In this document: positions 1-15,600 of the stretch, one piece after another
Numbering within the stretch: the first letter of the stretch is position 1
How the letters are laid out: the number at the start of each line of letters is the position of its first letter
Source of the DNA: Nymphaea colorata
Taxonomy: Eukaryota; Streptophyta; Magnoliopsida; Nymphaeales; Nymphaeaceae
Direction: 5' to 3'
Length of the DNA: 60,000 nucleotides
Assembly (NCBI RefSeq): GCF_008831285.2
Contig: NC_045138.2
Coordinates: 26,199,934-26,259,933, forward strand
The notes under the pieces: model-generated
What the model saw: only the letters and a program-made list of their open reading frames with translations
Databases searched by the model: none
Told to the model about the DNA's origin: nothing
Position numbers and translations under genes: made by a program

Positions 1-941
1 AGTTCATCAACGGATTTTTTATTCTTGCTCAAATTTAAGCAGATTCTTCTTTTAAGAGACCCTAAAACGCAAGGCCTTTCATGAAGATATAAAACATGAA
101 ATAGCAAACAGGTTATTGTTGAACCAAAGTTGTTATTGTTGAACCATTGATTACAGCCTCAAAGGGCATTAATTCCCGTGAACACCATGCTCACGCTCAC
201 GTGTCTTCTGACACCAAAGCCGCTCAAGACCCTAAAAGGCAGGAGAAATAAAGGGACCTTCGGGCCTCGCATCAAGCAATGGGATAACCCCCTCCCTCAC
301 CCGAATCACCGGTTACAAAATTTTCAGTTCCTTTTCGAACTACCATAGTGGTGAGACTTAGGTTAGTGGAAGTGGACTACGATTAGCAGGAAGGCCGTCA
401 GTAATTGGAAACCTATCATCCTCCTTGCTAAAGAAACTAGAAGGCGTACTGCCGGCCGTAAAGCGAGTCAGCGTCTCCATAAATGGCCTATTTAACACGT
501 AATTCCACGAATCCACCACAGAATGCTTGCAAGTCATGCTCAAAGTGTGTCCGGGCATCGGTTATTACAGCAGGAGTCATAATCCACAGATTATGAATTG
601 TGCAAAATTCTTGTTTCGTTCCAATTTTATCGGACGTCTGAATTATGCAAATTTTTGTGGTGAGACCTTCGTAACGCATGCCCTGCCACCATTAATAACA
701 CAAAAATTACTCTGACCAACCAAAATTTCAGAGTCCTTGGAATACAGAAACTTCCTGCAGTCCTGCACATGACCACAACCAGCAACGACAATTCAAAGGC
801 CATTACTGCTTAGGCATACAAAAATCCAAGGACCAAAGGCAATAATTCCTCGATGGTATTTCAGGTGATAAACAGGTGTTGCCTCAGTAATCTGGATACG
901 ACGACCTGGAACTCATATTTTCACAGGTGAAACCACACTGA
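1..941. other. NUA 3' flank and probable 3' UTR; no gene seen
   Basis: This is downstream of the NUA stop codon. The part nearest the stop should contain the 3' UTR. Short open frames on both strands lack any recognisable domain. The phrase GACCCTAAAA occurs twice (near 58 and 227), but no element could be delimited. Confidence 0.4.
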
Positions 942-3409
942 CTAGCGACGGGCTCCACGACCACCACGTCCGGCACCAGTATCCTTCTACAGGAGAAATA
1001 ACAAAAGCTTGTATTCAGAAAATAAATAAAAAAGAAAATAGAGACAGAGAGAGAGGTGAAAGACCAAACCTTTAGGCTGCCTCTTGAAGTTCTCCCACGA
1101 CCCCTACCAGACGGACTGGAAGCAATTCCTGAACTCCTAGCAATCGCCCTCATCCTAGCTCTCTCTGGAATATTTATAACAGTCCTACCTGTCGACGTCT
1201 CCCTGTCCTTTGATTCTGACACCTCACCCGGACTAGCTTGCTTTTTCACATTAGGATCACTTGTATCGGATGCCCCGCTTGCAACTGGGTCCTGTAGCAA
1301 TGCCGGAGTATCATTGGTGCTGTGCTCCGTAGGAGTTGAAGTGGCCACCTCTTTTGGATCATCAGTCAGCACAGATGATGTAACTTCTGTATTTTTCATA
1401 TTAACGGTACCTTCAGGTTCATCTTCGGCATCAGAACCAGCGGCACAAGATTCAGATGGTGTCTGAGATTGTTCGGGGTTAGCTGTCTCATCGATATCCT
1501 GTGCTGAATCGGAAACAAATTCCCCTTCTTCCCTTTCTTCATCAATTGCTACAGGAGTATCTTTAGCTACAACATTACCCCCTTCAAATGAATCATCTGC
1601 ATCTACAGGTCCATCCAAAGCCTCCACTGCATCACCTGGTTCAACATTTGCGGTCTCCAAGTCACTGACGACTACTGCTTCAACAGAAGCCATGGCTGGC
1701 TCATTCTCAATCTCCATATCTCCAGCTTTGGAAGCATAAAAAATCTCTGGCTCATTTGATTCAGGTGCAATTGCATCTGGACCAGAGAGTGGCAGATCGG
1801 GATTATCGGACAATTTATTAGCACCACCATCTATATCTTCATGGGAGGAATCAGAATGTTTAGGTTTTTTGGCATCCTGATGTACAAACCCTTCTTGCAA
1901 ATCAGATGAACTGGAATCTAAAACACGCTTCCGACCTGACATTTCCATCCCTTCATTGGAAAGTTCGGGGTTAATAGCCACTGATCTACCTTCTTCTAGG
2001 TTGCTTTCAGTCTCCATCTCAGCCACCTCTGTTTCAGCAACATGTTCAGATTGCTCCAAAGAAGGCAAGATCTCAGAGGCAGGTTCCGAACGTTCGCGAT
2101 GGACTTCTCTAGTAGATGGATGTGCAGCCTGATCCTCTCCTAATTGAGGACGGATTAGCTTTCTCCCAGGTTTCCGTGTTTCTGCTACAGGCTTTGGAAC
2201 ATTAGATTTGTCAGTCTTTTCATCAGCATCTTTTATCTGAGGAGGGTGAACTGAAGCAGGAGGATATACTGGATGGGTAGTCGAGGATACAGCACCAACA
2301 AGCCGTCCTGCAAGGAAGATTTGGATGCCAGATTGAGTAACAGGAGAAAGAAGAAAAAGTTTGGTAGATGCTGAAGAATTCCTTCTTCTCATGTTTATTT
2401 TCATTAATAAAAGACCCGTTATTTCAATACCACAAGAAATTCAGTAACACAGGAACACTAAGGGCCAAAAATTCCAATAAGAGACATAGTTTCAGCGTTG
2501 AGATGAACAAACCAGTTTTTCGCTCATTGCCAGGCACTGATTCTGCGTGTACAGAAATGGAAGATGAAACAGACTGAGAAGCAAGCACATCACTGGAAAG
2601 TAAATTTGCTGCCTCCTCAACCTGATCCACACACTGCAAGTAGTTGGTCATCTTCTCATCCAACTCCACATCAGAGGGTAGCACTGTTGTTGGAACTCCA
2701 CTCTGTTGTAATTCCAAGTTAGAAAGACGAGCATATTGTATAAACCCAGAACATGATACTAAAATCACCAACCAGAATATCCGTGCAATTGCTTTAGAGT
2801 AAGGAGCACATGAGCGTAGAAGACCTAGTACCTATGCATTTGTGCTACACATACTACAGGATGAGTTTTTTCCTCCCCTCAATCTTGATACTAAATACCC
2901 CAAATATCACTCAAGACTCTGGGATCATTAACACCAGCTTGTCAACTTGGTAGGCATTATCCATGGTGCTCACCTGTGTCCGGGACAGTTTCGAAATATG
3001 GAAACAAAAGCCCGTACATGAACTAAATGGCAGAAAAATGACCTTATAATGAGTAAAACGAGAAACTCCTTAAGTTTGTTGATCTTGTAATGGCCTGGAG
3101 AGTAAGAACGACCATGCTTCTAATATGCTGTCACAAGTGCCTAGTTAACCAAATAAAATTTTTTCACAGGAAAAAAAACAAATCAATGTTTACAAAAGCT
3201 AGATGCACTAAGAGACATCTTTAGACACAAAGAAAATATAATCATCCTATAGGCTATAGCATATTAGTAAAACATTCCCTGCCTTACCTAATGAAATCAG
3301 TTCACTGTAAACATTATGAGAAAGTTAGGGTGGCAACTAGCTTTACCTCAATAAGGCTTTCCCTTTGATGCTTATGTTTATCAAGCTTCTCTTCCAGCTC
3401 TTTCTTGGC
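942..3409 (-). CDS. NUA: NUA exons 46-49 (aa 1549-2059): acidic, NLS-bearing, Gly/Arg-tailed C-terminus
   Basis: Exons: 3347-3409, 2513-2702, 1070-2307, 942-986. Exon 46 finishes the coiled coil. Exon 47 is a low-charge linker. Exon 48 (412 codons, the largest exon) is disordered and strongly acidic (many Glu, Asp, Ser, Thr, Pro), with the NUA motif KPGRKLIRPQLGED near its start and a bipartite-like nuclear localisation signal (GRKRVLDSSS followed by KKPK). The end of exon 48 (GRGRGRTSRG) and exon 49 (GAGRGGRGARR, then TAG) form the basic Gly/Arg tail typical of NUA. Exon 47 ends in phase 1 (ACT G|GTTTGT) and joins to GA CGG in exon 48. The 2.5-kb intron 45 could hide one additional small exon, because the protein here is about 20 residues shorter than recalled Arabidopsis NUA. 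Confidence 0.92.
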
Positions 3410-6400
3410 CTGCAGTTATTGCAAGGAAAAAAAATATATAAATTAGAACAAAACATGGCAGTATCATCCACATATCCTGTAAAGAAAATAGGATGACAAC
3501 GAATTTGAAGACCATATCATGTGAAACGAAAGAGAATGACAAGCTCTCCTATATAGAATCCAAAACGCCAGTTGTGCTGGCCTCCAACATCAGTACTTTT
3601 CAAAAAATTACAATCATTTTGTTTAGTATTCTAGGAAAAACAAACGTTCAATAATTTGAATCAACAGTCATTTTATGAAGCCACTAAAAGAGAATTGCAT
3701 AACCAAATTTTTAGTATCATTGACTAGACACTTCCAACTTGTAGTATCTGATGTCTTACTCTTCAATGCACATATGTGTAACACTAAAATAGAGTTTATT
3801 TTTTTAAGCCATGACCTAAGTTGCCAAAATCAAAAGTTAGACAGAGGTCGTTCAAGACCATAAATAGACTTACCAGGACTAGTCATCCTGACCCGTTCCA
3901 AGTCAATTGACCATAAAGAAACAAATACACATATTAATATTGCAGAACATTTATATCTATACACAGAATGCACATATATATTCATAGGTCAGGGTTAGTC
4001 AGCTAACCAACGACCAAGCTGACTAATTGACTAGTCTGGACTCTTACCAACCAATCATCGGTTTCAAACACAGGTTGGTTAATAACCAACTCAACCCACT
4101 AGTAAGGATTTTGACAACAAAGTTTTCTGAGGTACATGACTCTGCCGAGAGTCAGGATTTTGTTGACAACAAAGGTTTTGATGTATATGAGTCTGCCGCG
4201 ATTCTCTAGATGGTAACACAAACACAATAGACAGGCTCCCTCCTCAACCAACAATTTAAAGATGAAACTAAAAAATTACCTGCATCCATTCATTTTCATC
4301 CTAACAGCATGACTTACTTATAGATTTGCTGTAACTTCCAACTCCAAGAAACCCTAAGAGAAACTGAATTAAACCATCCAGTTTAAACAGATAATAGCTT
4401 CAAGCACATAAATTCCTATAAACCCAAAGTAAAATCCTATATGATACATTTATTGTCCACTGATGATGGATAGACATCTACAAAGACTTTATCAATAGCC
4501 TACAGTATATGCAGAAGGCAATGAGACTTGATTGCCAAGAAATAAAAAATAAAAAATGTTAAGAATCAAAATCGAGAATGAATAACAAATCAAAGAGGTT
4601 TTTCAACATTATGAATGAAAAACATGTGTTGGATGTATGTTGTGGACCAAAACAAATATAACGAAACTAATGAATGCATCACTAGCAAGACAATGTGTAG
4701 ATGGATAATAAAGGTCATAATTAGTAGCTATAAGACACGTGGAGACATGGACAAAATAAGACTTCTTTGAGATCACTAGACAAAAAATAAGAAAAATTTG
4801 TGCATGAAAATGGAAAAAATGGGTCCAACCTATCAACTGAATAACAAAATCCTGATGCCGAAAGAACAGATGGCTCGCATGTACAATCAGTGAGGTTGGA
4901 AACATTGTCACAAATATTAGTTTCAAGTTTTAAACGGCGAAGGTTTTTCTCAGGTATAATATGGCAGAGTTTTTTTCTCTAGAAAACTCAACAAATTTAA
5001 AAAAAATAAAAACCTAAGAATAAAATGTGAAAAATATGAAAATAAAAAATCTGGCAACTAAAAAATGTTTAAGAACGTGAAAAACCGAAAAAACGAAAAA
5101 ATGCCCAAAAAAATGTTTTTCACATTTTTTTGTTTTGGCCTTTTTGTCACACAAACATGCTTTTTTCCCATTTTTTCACAAAAACACGCTTTTTAGTACT
5201 TTTTTGCAATTTTTTCAGAAAAAAAAAATGTGAGACTGATTGGAAGTAAATGCACAAGTCAAGAAGAACTTGTCATGTAAATACTCATAAAACATTTGTG
5301 ATTATGCGAAGATACCAGCTAACACAGTGAGTTCCCATCAGAGGCAACCACAAATGCAAACAAAAAGTCAATGCAATTCGACAAGAATAACAGAATAACA
5401 AAACAAAGGGTTTGTTAAAAGAAAAAAAAACATGAAGTTGAATGTCCACATGATTAGTACAAGAAACCACAAAGAAAATTAAAGGGAAAAACCAAATAAT
5501 ATTTTCTAATCCTCAGTTATATATCAGTGTGTAATATCACCCATCTTCTAGAATTACAAAGTATACCGTATGTCTTGCATTATTACATAAATTAAGCCAA
5601 CAAAATTTGCAGAAGAAATAAGCCAACAAAATTTGCAGAAGAAATTTCACATATTGAAAGCAATGGTTTTTTAAGTAATAGCTGTATAAACTATTTTGGA
5701 AATTGAAACTCTCAGCTGCCCATATCACAGTCAGCACAATCTTTCTCATGTCAAAACCATTGGCAACTAGCGTTCTGTCCAACAGCTTCAAAATCGAAGC
5801 AAGAGAACCACCAAATACTTCCTTCTCAACTATGTATACAAAGTAACAAACCAGAAAACAGTGTTAAATGATAAAGAAATGTAATAGTTGTCTCAAGCTT
5901 GTAGAGAACCTGAACAGATTTCTGAGCAAGCTCCATAAAAGTTTTCCGATCCTTTACACGCACAGCTTTTTCTCTCCGAAGCTCATCCCTCTCCTTCTGC
6001 AAATCTTCTCTTGCTCTCTCGAGTATTTTTTCAAGACTCTGAAATGAAGATTAGTAAATAAAGAAGAAGAAAATGGAAAGAAGGTAACAAAGATTGCATC
6101 TTTTTCAACCTGGATCCTGGTATCCTTTTCTTTTAGGGCTTGGTCATGATGAGCTGCTAGTTCTTGGCGAGCTGCTACTTCATGCTGCTTTGCTGCTTCC
6201 CCGAGGGACCTCTTACCAACTATGGATGCTCAAATAAGATAACATAGATACAATCAATAAACTGCCTCTCCATGAGCCATAAAAAACAGCGATTAAAGGA
6301 ATACCTGCTCTAGACTCCTCAAGCTGCTTAGAAATAGCCTGTTTCTCTTTGAATAACTCATCCTTCTCTCTACTCAATTCCTCAGTTCTTCTCTATATGT

Positions 6401-6499
6401 ATGCATAAATATTACCAGTGAACCAATAGAAAGCAAACTTGAGAATGAAGAAACATATATGTGCTCAACACTAGTAGAAGAACCTATATACATGAGCAG

Positions 6500-6531
<32 letters not shown>

Positions 6532-9500
6532 ACCTTCCAGTGCAGAATAGTGTGCTTCTGCTTTTGTTCCTTTGACTTGAGAATTTCCTGAATCAGGAAA
6601 ACCACAACAAAAAATTATGCCTCAAGTAATAGCTTGAAGTGAAATTAGCTAAATCTGGAATAGCAGAAAAGGATAGAACACAAGATTCAGGTCCGCATAT
6701 GGTATCAATAGCATCCTGGGACTGAATATTGTACCACATTCGCAGTAACATCCTGAAGCTGCTTCTGCATCTCATTTAATTTAAGTTCCTTGTTAGCTAT
6801 TTCCTGCTCTAGGTCGGAAACATTCTCTTTCTTTTTGACAAGAAGGCTCTGTGATTCCTGTAACTCAACCTCCATAGTTTTAAGTTTCTCCTGCATTTCA
6901 GCATTTGAAATATGAAAAAATGAGTGAAAAGGTAAAGACAACGACCTTCAGGATCAGGCTTTCATATATATTACGTCCCACAATCCCATATTGAAAGAAA
7001 AGAAAAGAACAATCAGGGTATGTCTCTGTCGATGAGACCATGATGTTTTGGAGTCAATTCTACCTGTTGCGACACAGGTGGTCATAAAGAAGGATCACAC
7101 AAACAACTGTGTATAACAAGTGTAATTATGTCATTTGCTCAATATTTCTAAATTATAGAAATTCCAAAAAACCTGCATGTCTTTGAAATTTTCCTTCATT
7201 TGTTCATAATCTTCCATATCAAGATTCTTGTAGCTGCTCACAATCTGGAAGGAACAATTAGAAACAATTCTCAGTTTTCTTTCCCTTATCTATTGAAAGG
7301 CAACAATTTGCAATGTAAGGCTCACCTCTGAGTTCCTCTTTTCCCAGAGTCCTATCTCTTCCTTTTGCATGTCAACTTGCTTTTTGACAGCTTCTAGCTC
7401 CACTTCCTTCTCCCTTAAGAGTGTAGCTAAGTGATCACTCTCCGATTTAGCTTTTTGTGCCACTTCATTAGCTTTCTACAATTTGTAACATAGACCATTT
7501 AATTCAGCAGAAATGTCAAGCTCAACATTGATGAGTCTTATCAATCAATATCCAATTTCATATGGTCAAATTGTTTTCATAAACATAAGCAACCAAGCAA
7601 TAAATGCAGAATGGCAAAAGTAGCCTGACCTGACACTCCTCAAAGTTGTGTTGGTTCTCTGCCCTGAGTTGCACATTACTGTCACGCAGCAAATTTATCT
7701 CCCTTACCTGGAAAAGGCAAGTGGTAAAGGTGAACAACAAATATGCAGAAACAGAAAAATGACAGCTAACAAAACCATGAGTTGGACAATTCAGTCCATG
7801 CATCAAATGTTATGTTTCAGTCAAGAACATCTGTGGGATTATCCCCAGCAATATACCTGAAGCTGAAGAGATTGAAATTCTTCATCACTATATACCCGAC
7901 TTCTTGTATTTGCACGTTCAGCTTGCAGCATGCTCTGAGCTGTCTCGGAAGCCTTTAGTGCACTTTCAAGCTAAAAATAGTTTAAACAAACAATTAGAAC
8001 TAATTAAACTACTTTAAAGACATAAAACAATCACACAGTATAAAGACATCAAGTATGAGAAGAGAGGAAAGAAAAACACGATGTAGAAAGAAAACTACTA
8101 TCTTACAAGGTTTTATCTGTGCAGATCGATAGACTATCATATGAAAAAACTAAGACATGTAGAACACTAAGCAAGAGGAAACACTAAACAGGAGGATGTG
8201 CAGTACAATATGACAAAAAGTTGCAGTAAATGAAAAGGATACAGCCATACAGAATGGGATACACAGAGCAGAAGCAGAGATATGATTATTGAAAAATATT
8301 ACATGAATATGGGTGAAAAGATCTCATGTAGAAACTTGGAATAAGTTCTAGAAAAACAAAACAGCAAAACTGATACCTGAGTTTGCAACCGCAACCGCTC
8401 TTGTTTCAGTAAGGAGATCTCTGTCTCAGCCTGCAAAGCCAAACAATTGTAACCCATGTATTTGGTATGTTAAAACTTAAAAGAAATAAGTGTGATTTTT
8501 ACTATCTCTTTTGATCGGCGTAGATAATTAATCACGGTCTGTAAATCGCCTTCTCCCTTTGTTTCAGAAACAGAACCTTCAGCAGATAGACATGACAGAG
8601 TGCGCTCCTCTGCAATTTGGACATTTACTGCTCCCAGACGATTAAGCAATATGTTGTTCTGCAGGCTCACGAAGATGCAATGTATTGGAATACAAAAAAT
8701 TCAAATATGTAAGGTAGGTGCATGTTAAGGATAGAAAAGTCAAGGTGAACCACTTCCTAAGGAAAACAATGCAGTAGAACAGCCATGGTCTTAGAACGAA
8801 AGACAACTTCGTGAAACCAACAAGGTAACTCTCCCAAGCCTGAGTAGTTAAAAATTAAAATCAATATCCAGATAAATTTTGAGTTAAGAAAATTAAAAAG
8901 CACAGAATCTTAGTTGTATTCAGACTGTAAAGCAGGAAAAAAGTAATAACCAGTGAAATCTCAAAAAACTCCTAAAAAAGGAAAAAGAAGACCCAACGAA
9001 GAGTTCAAAATAAAATAATTTTATCTCATACATAATGACAGCTCAAAACACTTGGGTTCCCATTTATGTTTTTTTTCCTGCAGCAAACCCTATCTCCAGA
9101 TAATAAGTTTGCATTTATGTCATATGCATCACTACTCTCTCTCACTTCAATTCTCATTTGTGCAACTCGTGTGGCAAAGAGATAGAGGAGACTGTAGACG
9201 GAGGGCCCTCTCCCTCTCTTTCTCTCGCTCTCTCACACAAATACACATACCATAGCCACAAATATTGTTCTCAGGTTTTTAATGGCAAGGTTTGCCTCAG
9301 GTATGTTTCGGGGAAATGTTTATCTAGGAAAATTTTCCCTTTGAAAAAAAATTCCTAAAAATTAGGTGAAATAAAACAAATGAAAAACTAATAAATATCA
9401 GTTTCGGGTTTTAAACGGGAAGATTTTTCTCAGATAATAGTATTGGGAGATTAAAAAACAGAAAAAATACGATTTAAAACTTTAAAAATCTTAAAAATTA

Positions 9501-12500
9501 GGAAAAAACAAAACAAATGAGAAACTAATAAGACAACATAAAAAAATAAGTAGACAAGTAACAAATAAAAATTGAAACAAACAATCTGGCATTAAAAAAC
9601 GTGAATAAAAATCCTAAAATGAAAAGAAAAGGTAAAAACAATAAAATTTTTTTCGTATTGGCATTTTAAAACAAAAACGGCATTTTTTGCCTTTTTTTCC
9701 ATTGATTTATTTTTCAGTATTTAATGTGTTCTTTTAAAAAAAAACACACACACACACACACACACACACATTTTTTGTGACTATGTTAAGAAGACATAAG
9801 AAACTAGATAAAATGATAAGAGCAATGATTTGGTGATGATAAGAATGATAATAAATAATCTAATTTTTTAAGGTGATTCATGATGTGATTAACCTTAAAA
9901 AAGAAAGAAATAAGAAAATGGAAAAAAACGCAATAAAAACTTGACAACAACACGACAAATATATTTTTCATGTTTTTTCAAAAGAACATGTTTCTCAATT
10001 TTTTTTTTATCACTTTTCTTGTTAATATTGCAATACTTTCCAAAATATTTGTGGCTATGACACACACCCCTCCCCAACACACTCACAAGGAACAAAGGTA
10101 CCAGAAGTGTAACTATGGTCTAGACTTTAGAAGTGTTTCTTGACGATTAAATACTAAAGAGTTGATCTATTGGATATTTATACAGTCTTTACATGAGTTG
10201 TTATCAAGAAAAGCATTACATGTGCCAATTACAGATGACTCACTTCTTTCTGATGGATAAACAGTTGACCAATTGAAATTTTGTACATTTATTACATTTA
10301 ACTTGTCCACTAAATACATACCCTGCCGTCGAACTTTTCAATTGATAATGGACTTATTCCTTCTTCTTCCCTTGTTTATTCCCTTGCTTCCGTCACCATT
10401 GTGGCCTTCCTTTCCATTTTTGTTAGCATTTATAAGATCTATTATACTATTTTTTGCAATTCCCTCAATTCCGAAATCTTTTTCTGACTTCTCTTCTTGG
10501 CTTTTTGGTTTTCTATGTTTTGAATGTCGTCCTTTTGTTTTTCTCTTTCTAGTCATCACTTGAGGAGAAAATTTACCATTGTTTATTGGTCCATTTCTAG
10601 ATAACCTTTCAACCTTTGATATCTAAACTCATTTTTTGTTCCTTCATTCAGATTCTCAGAACAATTTGGTTCAGCCCAAGACATTGAATGTGTTGAAAAG
10701 TCTCGATCACCTCATATTCAAGCATATATTATCAAGTTTTTGAGATTCTTCATCTAACATATGCACTATAAATTCAGATTTGGTGAGAGGGAACAAATAC
10801 ACAGTCATGGGAAGTAAAAACTGCAATTGCAGATATCTATGAAAATTCTACATGACATATATTGTGAACACTGGCAACAGAAAGATGACAGGCAACAGCG
10901 TGTCTTGCTATAACCAGCAGCTGCTGGAAATGAACCTGTTGCGAGAGATATTCTTGTCATAATAAGGCCATTCTAACGAAACATTTCCTCAAATGATATG
11001 AAAGCCAACACTTGCTTCAACACTAGAAATAGCCAATGTACACAAAATATAGTTAATAAAAAGGAGTTCTCCAACTAGTGTCATATCAGGATAGACTGAA
11101 TCTCTTCAAATTCTGATGCAAATAAAAATATACAGATGAAAATGAAAATTATGAGCATAACCTTAATCTCTTCAAAAAAACTCCAAATTTCAGATGCAAT
11201 TAAAAATATACACATGAAAATGACCATTTATTTTTTACAACTGAAAGAAACTGAAAAGGCAACCCAAAATAGAAACACTATGTCAGACTGAAGTATAAGA
11301 AATCTGACCTGTTCATTGATCTCAATATACTTCAGCTCTGCTTCATCCTTTAATTTTTGGAGTTCTACTTTTTCTGTTTCCCATGTTCTTTTCAAAATTT
11401 CCTACATGAATCCATCAATTAGGAGACACTTGAGAAAAAAGAAAAACTACAAACCTTAATCACTACTTTTGACAGAAATCACAAGATCATGAAACAGCAA
11501 AACTGAACCAACGAAACAACACCATGATACAGGTGATAAACATCCATTAGCACAAATTTGTTGTACAGTGAATGAGCTAGCACGAAGAGGAACTGCATTG
11601 TTATACCGCAATCTGATTTCAGCTATCAAAACACAATTCAAACATAGCAAAGTAATAACAATAAAAGCACGAAACTAAAGAAAGGGGAAAGAGAGAAGAT
11701 AAAGCTGTTTCATATACAAATCCTTAGTGAATTGTAATGTCACAGAAGATTGGAAACAATCTTCTATAAAAGGAATAGATAAAGTAAGACCAACTTGAGG
11801 CATTACTTGAAATCTTGAACACTTAAATCAACCTTCCAATTGGAAAGTATGCTGGGAGTCAAACAAACAGAACACAATCAATTTGCTTTTCTGAAAAATA
11901 ACTTTGCAATAAACATGACAAAATTTCTTGGATGCACTAACCAAGCTCAACTGTATCAAGTTATGAACACCCGGTACCTTCATGCAAGAACTCAACCAAA
12001 TCAGCAGTCAGAAAACAACCATTAGCTTTGATTTCCTCTAGAAACAAGGCTTTTAGTTCAAGGTAACTTTTACACGAGAAACTAAAACACTACTGGTGTA
12101 ATGACATGGAAAATAGCTTATTGGCCATTGATTTCTTCCAAACCAATCACAAGCGGCCACAATGTTAATAGGGCAAGAAGTAATTTCATCATCCAACCAC
12201 AAGGATCAATTAAGAATTAAAACATAAACTTAGCAGTTCAAGATAAATCTCATGCATGCCACACAAAAACTACTAGGACAAAAACCAAAGAAACAAAAAC
12301 TATTCACTATCCAGGAGATATCACCAGTTTACCACTTCGATAGGGCAACAAAAATCAGAACAAAAAATGACTTTCATTAGCAGGGATGACTAGAAAACAG
12401 ACAACTTTTTAAACAATGAACTCAAACAATGATATTTTGGATGCAGAGGAGGAACACAGCACAAAGAAGGAGAAAAGGAAGATAACGCATTTTAGTGATT

Positions 12501-12632
12501 TATATTAATTCACATCTTTTTATCCTCTTTCTCTCAACCATAAATGTGGAGAAATCAATGGACAAGATTATTTTGGATGTTGCCTAACACCTAAGGGTCT
12601 GGTGCCTACCAGTCTCTCTCTCTCTCTCTCTC

Positions 12633-12679
<47 letters not shown>

Positions 12680-15600
12680 CTGATATTGATACATAATGAT
12701 ATTTTCATGTCTTTTACTACTTTTGGCACTTTAAATTTTGTCCTTCACAATTTTGTTGTTTTTATTTTAATCAACTGACTTAGACCAACAAGGACAGAAT
12801 GATCCTGGTTAGTCTTTTTTTTTTTTTTTTTTGGTGCCTTGACTACCTTGCGTCCTACTGCTAGTTTTCAGTTTTCACAACTTAGACTTCTCTAAACTTC
12901 CCTGGTTCCACCCTTGGCGGATGCTACATGCCTAGTCCCATCCACATCCTTGGGTAACTGTCACGGCAATGAAATAAGCACAGTACCATACAGCAGCCAG
13001 CATCCACCAAACATGAGAGAATAGATGCAAGAAATCCAGGATAACAGTTTACAGTCGTCTCAAAAATGAATAATATTCATCCAATACAGTTTTGCACATC
13101 AATTTTTTGTGAGAAAGTTACATTTTCAGTTCTGAGTGAATCTGCCTGTTTACGTAGCTCTGCTGCTTCAACTTGGAGAGCAGTAAGCGCATCAGATGTT
13201 TTTCTCAATTCCTGAATAGCCTCTGACTGAAGCAAAACCTGCAGAACAAAACCATATCTCAGATCTTCTTTGTCAGTTTGCACAAAGTAGTTAGAAATTG
13301 TGGGAGAAAAGGGCACGAATTTCTGGTCAAAAAGAGTCAAAGTAACAGCAGTAATTTCACAATCTAATTATCTGACCTACTTAATTAGCTTTTAAGTAGA
13401 AAGTATTCAGATGCACATAATAAACATTTTCCTTATAGAATTTACAGGTAATCAAGTAATATAAACTTATAACATTCAATTTGGCAAATAAATGAAAGAA
13501 TAAAAATAATTCTATAAATACTGAGTCTGAAAAATACTTGTATAATTGTATTTACTGACGATGCAAATAAGTACCTAAAATGAACTAGGACATATACAAG
13601 TACAAAATAGGAAGAGAACATAATAAGTGCCAGAAACAAACAAAACGGTGACAAGAGACTTAATCTTCACCTAAAATATTCAGGTATGAACGCATTCCAA
13701 CTCAAGAAAGAGATGGTTCGAGCTACACAGAAAAATATATTACGTGCAAAAAAGGCAGTGTAAACAAAGAAGAGATGCAGTGATTTAAGAAACATTTTTA
13801 TGCAACTAAGAACTCAAGCCATTCATCCTACAGGGAAAAAAAAGAAAATCATGTATATGCATGTATTCATCAGCAAATGTCTGTGTTTTATTCTGTCACT
13901 AAAATTGACTGTTCAAATGATGAAGGAAAGTGATATTGTAAAACAAACTAAAACTGAAGAGGAATCAGTGCCATTATCATCAACAAAGGACAGCATGAAA
14001 AGAAAAGTGAATCAAGAAATGGATTTTAAGCAATGATGAACAGCAATAACAAGAAAACAATACAAAACAGAAACATATGGTGTGATGCATAACTTGAACC
14101 AATAATAACAAAAGCACAAAAAGAACCTCCACAGAAAGCACATCTTACTTGTCTTTCATAGTTGTCTTGAGCTGACCGCCATCTTTGATGCTCCCTCTCC
14201 AGGTCATCCTTCAAAGAAGCAATCCAAATTTCTAATTCTTCCTTCTGAGAGCTAAATATCACATCATAAATAAAATTAGAGTGGAGTTCACTAAAAGTAA
14301 ACCAAACAACTTCAGAATATCAAGGGAACTTTTACAACAAAGTTACAGCAATATACTTTAATGCAGAGTTTTTTTCTTTCAATGAGGAAATTTCAGTCAA
14401 AGCTGATGAAAGTGCTGCATCTTTCTCAGAAATGGTAGAAGAGAACTCTAATCCCCTTGCAGCCAAATTGCTTTCTAGTTCAGAAATGCGCTCCCTCAGG
14501 GAAACAATTTCAGATTCCAAGGATGTCTTTATCTTCTCAGCCTACAGAACATCAACAATCAGTTAGACACTTCACTAAGGTCCCCTAACATGTAGAAAAA
14601 GCACATGAAATGCTTCAGCATAAAGCAATGCACATAAGACAGAATATCACCTCTGCCTTGAAAGAATTATGAGCAACTTCAATTTGTTTTAGTGCCTCTT
14701 CATTAACTTGGGCAATTTCCTTGAACTGTACACATTTAAAAGATCAATCAGAATTTGGAAAATAAGAACAATAAAAAGCCCATTAGGCGATGTTCATACC
14801 TGTAGCATGTGCTCTTTAGAGGATTGAGCTTCTTCTCTTAAAGATCTCATCTCTTCCTTCATTTTGTCTATATCAAGAAAATCCTGCAAGATATATCTTT
14901 TCAAAAATAGATACTCAAAATATGTTGCATGCATTTGGAAAGTCTGCTACATGAGAAACACCATCCCTCAATCCCTTTTCTGCAAGACACAAAGGGCTGC
15001 GATCTCATTTACACTCTCCCCACTTAAATGTGGCGAACACCCATGACACCCTCTACCATATTCTATTGCTTTTGCACGACTTCTCCAAATTTGTGCCACA
15101 CTGCATTTTTCAAAATCCATCTCCTCCTTCCAAAGACATCCTTAAGGCATACATATGAAGACCAAAGGTTTCATCTTTTTCCTTCATCCGAACATCAAAC
15201 AGGATATAATAGAGAAGACAAGAATAGGAGCAGCCATCAAAACAGAAATAATTGGAAGAACCCTTTTGCAATGCACCAAATGCTAGCAAATGCCAGAACT
15301 TGGCCTGCTATAACAAGTTATAAATGTGCATCACTGGTGAGCATGTTACTTGTTCATAAGCTTTGGAAAGAATATAGCAGGAGAATGCCTATATCTACAT
15401 TAAAGAGATTGAAGAAGGAACCTCCATGCGGATACTGGCTACTAATAGACGGATGAAAAATGCATTTTTGTGATTCATCCAAATATCATAAAGTTTGATA
15501 CTGGGTATTGCATGGAGATGGAGGAAGAGATCACTCAATTACTTTTCCCAACGAAGAACTTTGACTGGACTGAATTTAAAAAATGAAATTCAAATATGAA

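Larger units (their letters stand above)
8659..11308 (-). other. NUA intron 34 (2.65 kb)
   Basis: A long AT-rich intron enlarged by the 809-bp hAT-like element at 9251-10059. The rest is unique-looking, with no open frame showing a recognisable domain. Confidence 0.6.
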
